A stretch of 51,311 bases of DNA from Azolla pinnata (Eukaryota; Streptophyta; Polypodiopsida; Salviniales; Salviniaceae): contig JBBBWG010029888.1 of the NCBI GenBank assembly GCA_037176905.1, forward strand, positions 1-51,311, written 5' to 3'. This document shows positions 1-12,600 of the stretch, in pieces. Numbering within the stretch: position 1 is the first letter of the stretch; each line of letters starts with the position of its first letter. The notes beneath the pieces were generated by a model. It was given only the letters and a program-made list of their open reading frames with translations. It did no database searches and was not told the origin of the DNA. The translations under genes were made by a program, and so were the position numbers.

Positions 1-435
1 CGCCATCGCCATCGCCATCGCCATCGCCATCGCCATCGCCATAGCCTTCCCGGCCCCCCCAATCCTGCAAATCCCGTTTGCTTGCTTTGCTTTGCTTGCC
101 TGCATCCCTTCTTCCTCCGCGAGGCTTTCCCGCGTTGCCATTCCTGCCTACATCCATCGCCACCGCTACTCCCTCTCCTCCCCTTCTGCTGAAGAGAAAG
201 CTTCCCTCGGCCCGTTCCACGCCGCGCTTCTTCCGCCATCGTGGATGCGAACTGCCGCAATCCTGGTGCTGGAGACCTCGAATTCTCGACGTTCCCGTGC
301 TCGCAGGGTGCGTTCCGATCTCCCCCTTCGCCTCCGACTGTGCTCAGCTACCGGCTTGGTCCCTTCCGATTTCCTTCGAGGCAAGCTCCTTTTCTCTGTC
401 AAATGGCAGGAACGACGTGATCTTCCCTTTCTTCT

Positions 436-466
<31 letters not shown>

Positions 467-1533
467 GGGTTTACGAGGCCTGCACTGTTTTCTAGGGTTT
501 CCCAGGACGCCGTGTCCTTCGAAGTGTTGTTTATTTTACCGAGCTCTGTCGACCTGTTCATGATCGATCTGAGATCGCCCGCTGCTGCACTGACTGTTGC
601 TGTTTCTGCAGGGAAGTGAATCGATCGATCCGAGCTTCAAAAGGAAAAGCCGTAGCTCGATATACACAGTAAAAGAAAAAGAAGCCTTCCATTGTTGACC
701 TTCGCTGTCTAAGCGAGAGAAGCGTCGATCTAAGGACGCCATAGCCACGAAAGCTGTAAAAATTTCCGCCTCGTTTTCTCTCTCTCTCTCTCTCTCTCTC
801 TGGGATGATCGCGTATTAACGTTGAACAGAAACATGTGACCCGAGAAACATTGCAGTTTCCACAGAGTTAACCCATCTTCTTCTTCGTTTTCTTCCAACA
901 ATCGGCGGCATTTCTCTTGTAAGAAGAAGACGACGAAGTCTGAGCCTCACAGAGCTATAGAGGAAGAAAAAGAAGAATCTAGTAAGAAGAAGAAGAAGAA
1001 GGCAAAGAAGAAGACGAAGAAAGCGAAGAAGAAGAAGTGCAGGTTGTCAATCAGATTTCACCTAATTCATTTATTTAGTCCGCTTTAACGCCATTGCCAT
1101 CAGTAAACGTCCCCACCCTCACCCTCACCACGAATCACCATCACCATCGCCGTTTCCTGTGAGAAGAAGAGGAAAAAGAAAACGAAGAAGAAGCCATAGT
1201 ATTCGTCTGAATTGATCAGTTAGTGGATTCTTCGTCCTTTTGTGCCTGTGGAGTATGAATTGATCTCCGGTCTCCTCTAGTTTCAGCAATCTGTCTGTGC
1301 AATTCCTTAAGCTCTGGCCAGCTGTGTGCTTCACAGACCGCCGTTTATGCTTCATGATCATTTATCATTGGCAGTATACCTCTGGTTGATTTATATCTGA
1401 TATTTTTCTGCCTCTCCTACTCCTCCGCCTCGTTCACCTTCACCTCGTTCTTTCTCCTTCCACTGTACGTCAGCATCCATGGAACATTGAACCTCAATGC
1501 AAGAAATGCTGCGAATTTCACCACCTTAGCAGT
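1..1533 (+). other. SEUSS upstream region and long leader rich in simple repeats
   Basis: This stretch lies before the SEUSS start codon and I see no conserved protein in it. It begins with about seven CGCCAT hexamers (1-42). It then holds a TTC run (about 437-465), a TC run (about 777-801) and AAG-rich DNA (about 925-1040). Several short upstream ATG frames occur (for example from 92). Purine/pyrimidine-rich tracts like these are common in plant 5' leaders, so much of it is probably transcribed leader, possibly with a leader intron. The transcription start cannot be placed by eye. Confidence 0.5.
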
Positions 1534-4458
1534 ATGAACCAGGGCCCTGCAACGGGAAGCTCTGCAGCAGCGAGCTTCCATGGAGGGATGCAGGTTTCTC
1601 CCGTGAATATGAACGTGAACATGCAGCAGCAAGCTGTAACTCTCAACACAGCTCCATCTCCATCACCACAACTTCAGAGGAGCATGAGTGATTCCCTCGC
1701 CTTCTCAGGAGGAGGAGGAGGAGGAGGAGCAGGAGCAGGAGGAGGAATAGGATCTACAGCTTCAATGGCTGGTTCTCCTCGATCCTTCTCTTCTGCCAAC
1801 AGTATGCCTGGCTTGTCCAGTGGCAACTCACGTTTCTCTGTAAATCCTCAGAATGCAGTTTCAGCGGTGATGCTTACTGAAATGCAAGAGCTTCATCATC
1901 ATCAACAACAACAAACCCTGGCAAACACTGTATCACCAAATGATCTTCAGCAATTCTCTCAAGACATGCAACAGCTTAATCACACACAGAAAGACCTTCA
2001 ACCGCATCACCATCTCCAGCTGCACCATCATCAACAACAGCAGCAGCAACCACAGTTAGTGCAGAGAATAGGTTCCATGTCTCACCTGCAGAGTCAGCAG
2101 CAAGGTTTTGGTCAGAGCTTAGCCCCAGTAAAGATGGAGCAAGCTCAGACATATAGTTCATTGCAATCTGCTATGGAACTCGATCAAATGAACCAACAGC
2201 AAGCACAGGCCATGGCTTCTTCAGTTGCATTACAACAGGTTGTGAAGATGGAGCAAGAACAAATGAACCAACACGCACATGCTATGGCTTCGTCTTCTGT
2301 GAAGATGGAAACATCACTAGATCTACCATCTATGGCATCTACTACGAATGTGAAACGAGAGCCAATGCAATCCCAATCCGGGTCAATAAACCTGACTTCA
2401 ATTCCAAACCATCTATCCTTTCCAAGCCTGGATTTGAAGCCAGAACTTGATCATGTGCAAAGTAACCCTAATGTTCAGCAGTCATTACTTACCTCTCACT
2501 TGCAAAGGCAAGAAGCTCTGCAATTGCATAGGCAGCAGACACAGCAGTTTCAGGTTCAGATGAATTTGGCGCAGCAACAAAGATATTTGCAGCAGCAAAG
2601 ATCACAGCTTCAACAACAGCAGCAACAACAGCAGCAACCATCACAGCAACAACAGCAATCACAACTACAACAACAGCAACAGCAACATCTTCATCATCTT
2701 CATCATCACAATCATCATCAACAACATATTCATCCACACATTCATCAACAAAGCCCAAGACCTTCTAAACCACTTGCCTTCGAGCCAGGTGTATGTGCTC
2801 GAAGACTCATGCAATACTTGTTCAACCAACGGCAACGTCCTCAGGTAAGCAGGTCTATAATTTCGATAAAATTTGTGATAATTATTTCACTTTTAGAAAA
2901 GTGATTGATCTGAAACCTTCCGTAGATCACTCACATTTGGAACAATAATCAATCTGAAAGTTGACATGGTTTTTGGTGCTTATGTGAACTTCAAAATAAA
3001 ACACCATTTTTGATACTTGATGCTTGTCTACGATTAAGCCGAAAACTTTGATGTAGATTTGGTGCTTGCAAGAGGTTACTTTTGAACACCAAATCTATAA
3101 CTGTCATTTAAATGATATTTCTTGGCGCTTGCAAGTATCTTCATAACTAGAATGTCATGTAGATGACAAATTTAACTATCAGGATACTTTGAAATGATGG
3201 AAATTAAGCCTCCTTACTAGGGAATCAGTACTCTCAAGAGCTTACATTCAGAATATTATGTGTCTACTTGATAATGCAAGGGCAACTTCACTCTAGAAAA
3301 AATGGTTCAGCCAAAGTTTGACAAATTTGCCTGCTATCAAGAGCTTTCGCTTTTTAAGATGATATTTTTACAGTCAATGCTACAAGGCTGGCCTAGTTTA
3401 TCATGGATTCGGTTATTTCCAGGACAACAACATACACTTTTGGAGGAAATTCGTGAGTGAGTTTTTCGCACCTCAGGCAAAGAAACGCTGGTGTGTATCT
3501 CAGTATGGTCATAATGGGAGGCAACCAACTGGTGTTTTCCAACAGGTTCTAGACATCCAAATTCTGTGATTCCAATTTCATTTTGCACTCTCATATGGTT
3601 GACTAGTTATGTTATGGGTACATGATTTCACTGTCAATGGATCTGATGCTGTGGATTTGTTACAAGTAAATATTTCTACATTGTTCATCTGCACGGTAGG
3701 AAAGAAAATTATCTGCTTGTCATCACTTGATTTTGAAGATCAAGGTGGTGTGCTAGACGTTTTGCTGTTGTCATTTATTTAGATGAATGTGAGGTCAGGA
3801 AAGCATATTTGACATTCAGAAGAATGAAAGAAAAATGCGATAAACGGAAAAGATACAATGGAAGTAGACTGTTTATGCTAGGCACTATGTATTAATGATG
3901 CTAAGCTTTCCAAACTTTTAATCCAAATCTATGGCCACATTTTCATCGAGACTTGGAAAGCCTGTTATCTGAAATCTCCCTCACCACCTTTTCTCTGCAT
4001 TGTTACTTATCACGGATGCATTTCTACAGGATGTTTGGCACTGTGAGATCTGCGGGGCAAGACCTGGAAGAGGTTTTGGTAAGTTTATACATGGACTTAG
4101 CTTAATAAGTTGTGAAGGTTGTTTTGGTCTCTTATGAATGTGAGAATTTTTTTAAATGGAACAGAAACTACAGTGGAAGTGCTTCCGCGACTATGCAAGA
4201 TAAAGTATGACAGTGGGATTGTAGACGAACTTTTGTTCGTTGACATTTCCAATGAATATCAGCTGAGCTCAGGCCTTATGGTGCTGGAATATGGTAAAGC
4301 CATCCAAGAGAGCATCTTTGAACACCTTCGAGTTGTTAGGGAAGGTCAGCTCCGAATTATCTTCTCTCCGGAGCTCAAGGTCTGTATGAGATTTGCAACA
4401 CAAACCAGTTATATCCCTACATGTTTTCCCAGTCTCTAGTCTCTTTCAAATCATCATA

Positions 4459-4510
<52 letters not shown>

Positions 4511-7500
4511 GATAGATAGATATATATATATATCTATATCTTTATGCCTCTTCATGTTTTACCAGTATCTAGCTGAAATCATCATTGTTTATCTTTTTCG
4601 AAAGAATTCGTGCTTGAATTTTTCTGTCTTGGATCGCAGGTTCTTTTATGGGAATTCTGTGCACGGGGTCATGACGAGCTTTTGCCCCGCAGGCAACTTG
4701 TTCCACAGGTCTACTTCTTTACTTTCCGTATGTAAATGGCATTTTTGAAGCTTACATTGAGTAACATTTGCTGTAGATGATCTATTCTTGTTTGGCTGGA
4801 TCATTTTTTCAGTATCTTTTGCTGTTTGCTTATTGGTCATAGATGATGTGTGTTTGTACTTAGTTTGCGTACTTAGTTCAACCCCAGTATGTAGTGGGTT
4901 TGTATGCTTCTGGCTGTGTGTAGAATGGGCAATCATAGTATGTTAATATCTCAAACAGTCAGGTCAACAACATTGACGGTATGATACATACACATTTTTT
5001 TTGAGGTCAAATTAGTATATGACACTGACTTAAGCAGCTGAAAAGATTGTCTCATTTCAAGGTAAAGAACATTGGACCAAAATAAATGTAATAAGATGTA
5101 AGTTACGCATTTATGTACATCTCTTCTCCTTTTCCAAACTAAATACGGTCATATTAAAACCATTGAAGTTGCATGACATTCTGATAAGCTTAATGTATAA
5201 TGTACATTGAGCAAGTTACAATAAGTAAGGTTTGAGTTTGTCCTAGAGAAGAAAGAATCCAACTAAAAATTGCCTCAGCAACAAGATAGCTACATTATTT
5301 TAGTATCAATGTGAGCTTAGCTGAGATACTGGTGCCTGTAGTCTTGATCAACCTTGAAAGCAGAACCGACAGTTCTCTACCATTTTTTCCGGTTTCCCTC
5401 CAAAAGACATCCCAAGTTTTCGAGAAAATGTTCTTCAAGTTTTTGGAAGCATTTGTTTGATTGTTTTTGTTCTTTCTTAGTTGAAGAAATGAACAAACGA
5501 TAATCATCATTCCTCTTCCTAGATCTCCACGTAGCCATCATTTTAGCATATTCTCCTCAACAATTTTTTCTGTGTTTCTGCTTGGAATGCACTGTAACCA
5601 TTAGCTGCTCTAAACAAGTCCAGGAGTCTGAGTATCTCATTTTTCAATAGCTGTGCCTTTTTTGTTTATACTTTTCACATATCACCCAATCCTCACTCTA
5701 ATTCGGCTCTCAACCAAACTGTGCACTCTCAATTGAGATGTTCATTAGTAAAGATCTCGGATATTAAGAGTTCCCATGTAAGACGTGAAATGCTTATTTT
5801 TTGGTTTCATAGGTGACGTTTGTTTGATCTTTGAAGCCGATAATGTAACGTATGTATGCATCCCCAACTTTTCAAATGCCATTTCTTCTTTGGTAGCTCC
5901 ATTGACCTTCAAAGAATTAAAGACATTATTTAAAAGAATCCATGGAGAGACTTCTACTGAAAGTGTATGCCTGGTTCAAGTTTAGGACTCAACATCTACT
6001 CTAGATAAAGTCATGTAGGAGTATCTGTGAGGGATTATAATTGGTACAGGGTGCAAGCTATGATTGTTCTTATATTTTGGTGGAAACTTGTAAAATGAGA
6101 TGGATAACAAGGGTTTATGATTTAAAGCTCAAAAGACATTGATGAGATCAGTTTATATAGATATAGATTTATCCTGTATGCATAAATAATTGTGTATATG
6201 TATATTTTACAGCATCATTCGTTTGATGCCCAATTTGGTATTGCAGGTCACGCAACTTGCAGCCATTGTTCAGAAGTATCAAAATGCAGTCAATCAAAAT
6301 CAGAATGGAGAAGCTACCCTCTCGTTACAGGAGCTTCAAACCAGTTGTCAACAGTGAGTTATAGGATCTTACATATGGGTTGAAATGAGAATTAGCGTAG
6401 TGTATTGAATAATTATCCATTTCCAAATGGATTAATTTAATGGCAAATGTTTATTTAGAGTCCCCATCATACAATATGAGTACTGTTTCTGTGTATTCCG
6501 CCATTATTATGAATGGACTGTGCTTTGTTATGCTATGGAACAAGGAGAGTGCATGATAATCCCTTTGTTCTGATTTTTTGTTTATTCTAGATTTGTGGCA
6601 GCAGCTAGAAACCTTACAAGGACCTTAGAGGCACCCACAGTAAATGATCTTGGTTATACAAAGCGATATGTACGTTGTCTCCAGGTAATGCATCCACTGC
6701 TGTGATTCTAACAATACGTAGATTATTTCACTTTATTGGATTGTACTTGATGGCGCTCATGTGTACAAACAGATTTCTGAGGTTGTAAATAGCATGAAAG
6801 ACTTGATTGATTTCAGCAGGGAAAATAGAACTGGACCAATAGGTATGCTTCTGTTACGATTGATTTTAGCAGTTTTCATGAAGTATTAGATTTTGGCTGT
6901 CTTAAAATTTTGTGGGAGTATGTTAATTCTTGAGTGATTTGGGCTAGTAAGTGTGTGGATTTCTGATTGGTTGTTTTGCAATGTGGTCATGAAGGGCTAG
7001 AAATAGAAAAAAGTTATTGTAATGACTTACAAACAGAATGGCTAATCAGCTTGAACAATGATGTTCCCAGCTAATTGAGACAATCTATGTGTGGTTGACA
7101 ATGAGTCATGAAGTTTTTGTCCTGTCTTTTAAATCTCTCATTTTCTACTCGGAGCTCAGAATAATGCTAGAAATAAACAAAATGAAGTCCTTCGTAGTGG
7201 GGGAATTTGATTGTTCGCATTATTTAATGATGTAAACAGCTTGAAAAGTATTACACACATACGATGGTTTTTAAATATGTTCAAATCAAATAATCCATGG
7301 TGTTTATGAAAGTTGATATCTAGAATAAGTCATGAGAGAACAGAAAAGCTTGAGTGGCTTTCATTCACTATTCGTTTTGTATTAGTCCATGGTGTTTATG
7401 AAAGTTGATATCTAGAATAAGTCATGAGAGAACAGAAAAGCTTGAGTGGCTTTCATTCACTATTCGTTTTGTATTAGAAAAACTTGATAACAGAAACGCC

Positions 7501-10500
7501 ACACAGAATTCCAGAACTATATTAGGATTTATAGGGGAAAGCCTTTTCCAGATTTTTTTTTAAAAACTATGCAGGAATACATTTTCTCTTACTCTGCTTC
7601 TTCACTTTTTTTTTCTCTCCCCAAATGAGTATTTTTTCTTGTATTTATTAGCAGTTATTACTGTTACACATGTCTTTTTCTTATTTTAGCTCCGTTACTA
7701 ATAATATTGGCCACTTCAGTTTTTTCTGATGCTAATTAATTCTGATTTCCTACAATTGCTAATGGTCCTTAAAACCTTGGCATGTCCCGTTTATGAAATC
7801 CTATCAATCTACATTACCACTCTTTGTTTTCTGGAATTTTTAATTAGGAAATAACTTCATCACTTTGGACAAATATATTATTTGCTATCTTGCCTTTGTA
7901 TGGTTTCAACATGTAACCATTCACAAATTGTTGAAACTCCTGTCCTTTTATGGCTAGAAAATGCAAAATGCCATTGGAAATCACTTTAATGATCCAATAT
8001 GGTCATGTCCATCTAAATTACCGCTTTCTTGGCAATAAAATGGAATCCTGGTTGGAAAGCTAAGATTGTTTCCCTTTGACCAGTTCGTTGTTTCTATTAC
8101 TCTGATGTCGGTTGATGGATACCCGTCTTCACCTTTGAGTGACTTCACCACTGATTCTTTCTTCTCTTGGCATTAATAACACTCTCTTTAGATATTTAAT
8201 TAAGGTGTTTTTATTAAGCCTCTTCTTAACTTGTACTTGAAGTCACTTGGTGATGTACTGTGTAGGGGATACTGCATGGAGTCCCTACATTTAGTCAATA
8301 CTCTTTAAGTTTTCAATCCCAATCACATTGATTCTCAATGACAATATTTATCAGAATCCATTGTAGGCTTGTATTTGTTGATCCTACATGACCATTAGCT
8401 TGTTCATTTGGTAGGACAGCCAAGCCTTGTTGTTATTTAGCTATACAGAAATTTTACCATTGAATAATCTGAATGGTTCTGTAATGCTTCGTGATAGATC
8501 CACACTAGCAATGATTTGCAACTAATCTGTATTTCTTGCCTGTTTTAGCAGTTGCTAGTGTGAATGGCCGGTTTGTATGTCATCCTTGTCCCCTTGGTTG
8601 GTTGTACCTACAGCTGGCATAAACAATTTTGCAAAACTAAAACATGTCTTTTGTCAATGTCAGTTACCAAAGTCCTGCTTGCCATACCCTTTGACTGATA
8701 ACATTTCCAGAAGAATGACCTCTCTCTCCTCTTTTACTTTGATGATGGTGTCTTTTTCATGTCTTGGAACACCTTCTATGTACTCTATTGCTCTTTCCAC
8801 ATCTAGTGATCCTGTGATTCATTTCTTCTGGCGAACTTTTGTGATATAAAAAACTACTTCATCTCGTTCAACTCCTGGTCTAAGTCAGCAGGGATCCTTT
8901 TGATTGTTTTTATGGTGGAACCAAAATTTTAACATCTGGAAAGCTGTCAGGCACTTTAATTGATGTCTTGACTTGATCCTAGAAAAATAGTTGGTTGCTG
9001 TATGCTCTCCAGGGGTATGGAGAATTGCAAACTTGAACTCTTGAAGTAGCAACATACTCGACCTCTTGCTGTAGCAACATCCATCTCGCTAACTCTCCTT
9101 TAAAGTCCTGCTTGTTGGTCAGGTACAAAAGGGCCAAAGAATCCACCTGAAATGTGAATTTTTTTTCCACTATATAATGTCGGAATAAGTCATCCCCAAG
9201 GCTTCTTGTTCTGCTGTAAAATAGCTGCTGTTGAATTTTTGTTAAGTTTCATCTAACATAGAATATGATTGAACCATTTTGGTTCGTGCTCCATCAATAC
9301 GTGTCCAATAGCTATACCTGCTGTGGCCACAAGTTCATTTGTTCTATCTGATGGTTGGTCTGAATAAGAGAAATATTTTGCTGCATTAAATCATATGACG
9401 AACGTTTTTCTGCGTGTAGTATGGTGAAATCTCCCAGATATTGTAGTACTCTGGTGTGCCATTGTATCTTTCCTAGAACCTGCTTAATTTCCGAGCATTT
9501 GACAGACATGGTGTTTCCAAATTTGTTCATACCAATCACAATTCTATACTTACATGTCCAAATAGCATCCTACAAATACAACAAAACACAATTTGGCTGG
9601 GTTGAGACTTACCTTTATCTTGACACATTTCTGGAAACATTTCACCCACTGATCAATATGCTCAGAAATTGAACTAAATAGAAAAAAATCATCAAGAAAA
9701 ACCTTCATTACGTCTGGGTGAATGGTTCAAATTATCTGTTCAAATGACCTGCTGAAACATGCATGGGATCAGGCAAAGGGTCTCTACAGTTTTGGATTCT
9801 TTAGTTAAATCAGGTCGAATAAGATTTTTAAAAACTTACTGGTACTGTCTTCGAACTGAAAATAAAGAATATAGCCACAGCACTTCCCATGCTGTGGCAA
9901 ACAATTTTCGCTTCATCTCTTTGTTGTGCTGCTCGCATTTTATATCTTCCAGCACTCCTTTAGTGAATGGTAGACGAAACGGTATGGCTGTCTTTAGTTT
10001 TCAATATCCAGCATAGATTGCCAGTTTCCCTTTCTTCTACTTTGATATTATTCCATGTTCCCCCTGAACTCTATTATTTCGGAAGGTATGGTATATGCCT
10101 CCCTTTCTGAGTCTTGCAGATCCCTTTTATGCTCACCCGTTTCTGATTTCCATCTACTTAAAAGTAGGAACTGCTATTAATGCCTTAATCAGACAAATTG
10201 GATTCATTTGTGCTGCTGAATTCTTAATGATTACTTACAATCTAGTGCCTAACTAGCTTGAGTTGGACGTTTTTGAATTGACATACATAATCCAAGTTGT
10301 TCTCGAAGTCATGGAAATTCCAATTTTCTGTCAAGTCATCATGATAGTATTGAGGAGTTTCAACTGCTTATAAACCCATAATTTCTTCTACATGCAACTC
10401 GTAAGTGACTTAAGTTTCTAACCCTTGCAGAAAGCCTACAAAAATTCCCTCGTCGAACTTCAAGTTTGGGTGGTCTTGGTAATCAATCAGGCCTCCAAGT

Positions 10501-11428
10501 CCCCCCATTGGAGCAAAGTATTAATGATATCGGAACTACAATCACAAGCCCTACTGATAGTCGGAAAAACATTGTCATGACACCTCCACATGCTGCAACC
10601 TCTCCTGCTGTGAGTGGATCAACAAATGCTATGCCACAAATACAAGCCCCACTGGACACCGCACCAAGAGTTCATCAAAACTCAGTACCACCTCTACAAG
10701 TTACACTTCCAAACAGTTTGACCAGTGATGACATTAATACATCCAAGTCTCTGGCTCCCAATTCTCTGCCTTCTTTGCAACAGCCTTCTTTCAGCTCTTT
10801 ACGGCATCGGCGTTCATCTTTGGTTGCTGGAGGACAATCCTCACCTACAAGCAAATTCTCTCCAATGGTTCACCAGGGTTCTCTGAGTTCTCCTGTCAGT
10901 TTGCCACATCATTCCTCTCAAGTTAATAATGCAAATGAGGTCTCCAATGCTGGTCATGCTCAGCTGCAGGAAATGGCAATTCCACCTCAGCCAAATGTTG
11001 GTGGGTCTACACATCAGGTTCCTGGAGGAACCTCAGCTACTAAAATGAACTCGGGATTGAACGGAACTATGGTGTCTGGGACAGGGCAAATGGTAGTTAA
11101 GGCAGATGCTTTGGGAAATTCTACCTTAAATGATGCTTTAGTAAGTGACAATGATAGTGGTGGAAACATAGCAGTGAGCAGCAGCTTTAGTGATGACTTT
11201 GCGAATCCGAGCTTTATGACAAGCAATGAGAATGGGATGATGATGAATCTGGGAGCAGCATTATCGTTGAACCAGGACAGTTTGATGGATGATGAACTGC
11301 TACAAAGTCGCTCATCGATGGCTGATGAGCATGGTTTATCGATCCATGACTCAAGTTTTCTGCAAGATTTTGGAGCTAATGATATATTGAGCTCAGGTTT
11401 ACCTTTCTGGTTACCACCATCTCCTTAA
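1534..11428 (+). CDS. SEU: SEUSS-like LDB-family transcriptional corepressor (9 exons)
   Basis: Plant SEUSS-family adaptor. In Arabidopsis SEU partners with LEUNIG to repress floral homeotic and other developmental genes in the nucleus; that role is family knowledge. Exons by splice sites and phase: 1534-2844, 3423-3545, 4030-4078, 4165-4379, 4640-4708, 6247-6353, 6591-6684, 6773-6842, 10431-11428. Total 3036 nt, 1011 aa. Residues 1-415 are Gln/His/Met-rich with a Gly run. The conserved LIM-binding (LDB) region spans about 415-680 and carries CARRLMQYLF, FWRKFV, KKRWCVSQYG, DVWHCEIC, EVLPRLCKIKYDSG, EYGKAIQESIFEHLRVVR, WEFCARGHDELLPRR, NDLGYTKRYVRCLQ and SEVVNSMKDLID. After the exon 9 junction (about residue 680) comes a Ser/Pro/Asn-rich tail. 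Every intron is GT-AG and in phase. The N-terminal start is the first ATG of the open frame and is less certain than the core. Intron 8 is 3.6 kb and carries retrotransposon debris. Confidence 0.95.
4459..4540. repeat. TC/TA/GATA compound microsatellite in SEUSS intron 4
   Basis: A run of TC dinucleotides changes into TA, then GATA/TATC units, about 80 bp after the exon 4 donor. It is simple-sequence DNA inside the intron with no coding sense. Confidence 0.9.
7294..7477. repeat. Exact 92-bp tandem duplication in SEUSS intron 8
   Basis: The segment 7294-7385 is repeated directly at 7386-7477. I see no mismatch between the two copies, each starting TCCATGGTG and ending GTATTAG. It lies in the last intron, away from splice sites. 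Perfect identity points to a recent duplication. Confidence 0.95.
8890..9900 (-). mobile_element. Decayed Ty3/gypsy retrotransposon pol fragment, antisense in SEUSS intron 8
   Basis: On the minus strand, broken frames resemble gypsy reverse transcriptase and RNase H in the right order. Near 9700 there is VFLDDF, a match to the RT catalytic FxDD box, followed downstream by SLNPAK. Next come KIQWHTRVLQYLGDF (9421-9480, the segment before RNase H), EQEALGM (about 9200-9220) and then KFTFQVDSLALLYL with ARWMLLQQE (about 9070-9165). Frameshifts and stops separate these pieces, so it is a dead relic. No LTRs or target-site duplications could be recognised. It is antisense to the host gene. Confidence 0.75.
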
Positions 11429-12600
11429 CTTGGGGGATTCCGATGAAGAGAATGTTGGGTCTGAACATCTGACAAGAGAAGTCCAATCATGGATGATGTG
11501 GCACTGAATGATTGATAAGGGGGTCCCCATGTGTGTCAAAATCATAGCACAATCAAGTCCATTACTTTGGGGATACATAGAACTGAAACTCTCTTAAGAT
11601 GCAACAGAGGGGTATGTATCAGCATGCATACAGCTGTGTATGTGTGCATCCAGACATGCCAGTGAGTGAATGAATTTCATCCAGTACACCCTGACGTCAG
11701 AACATTCAGATAATGGAGCCGTTTATCGCTTGATCTCATCTCCATTCATTCAGTGCCACTGCAGATACTTGATGAGAGGCTTTGGAGGAAGTATATGTAT
11801 GTATACATATATGGGTGGTCATTCATCGGTATGTCTATTTACTGTAAACTAGCTCAACTGGTCTATGATATGCCAAGTCTGCAATCAACGGTGATAGTAT
11901 GTGAATTGATGAATGCTCCCATCGATTAAACAGCTTCTGGGTACTGCTGCCATTGCAACTGCCTACCCATGGTGATCGTCTGCACATCCTATTAACCTCC
12001 TATACAAACGAGTTCATTACACCAAGCTTATTTGTTGTAAAAGAAGTGAAGATCTGAGTAATTCCTCAGTCTGAAGGAAAAGCTCATACTGAGGAACAAT
12101 TTGAATTGCGAAAAGCTTCCATTTAATACAATTGGGTTCAAACACTGGGAAGACTGAAGCTTGAGATGTTGTAGGTGATGATAATAAGGAAAAATCTTTC
12201 TGAGAAGTTGGTGCGATTCTCTGTCACTGTTCTACCATGCTTCATTATCGAACTACAAGCAGTGCCAACACAAGGTCCAATTTTGACAGTGTTCTGTTCT
12301 TGTAAATTTGGTGTTGTATTCTAGTTTCTCTCTTGCTGGAGTCCCACATGTGCAAAAAACAGCAGTGCTACTCAAAGATTAGTTGTTTCAATGATGGTTG
12401 TATTTCAGCACCCAACCCAGTTGTGCTTTATTTTGGTACTGGATCATGTAACATGTAAGGCACCCATTGGGGCCCTGGTTGGCACTTGCAGATTCTGCTT
12501 TGGCTTGCATATACTACTTCAGGTGTAATAATGCATCTTGAGGTGAAGGTGGGGGCAAGAGGCAGGATAATGGAAGTTTAAATGGGTTGTTGAAGCAGTT
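11429..12600 (+). other. Probable SEUSS 3' untranslated region
   Basis: About 1.1 kb after the SEUSS stop contains no recognisable coding sequence and no large repeat. It probably includes the 3' UTR, but no single polyadenylation site can be chosen by eye. Confidence 0.4.
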
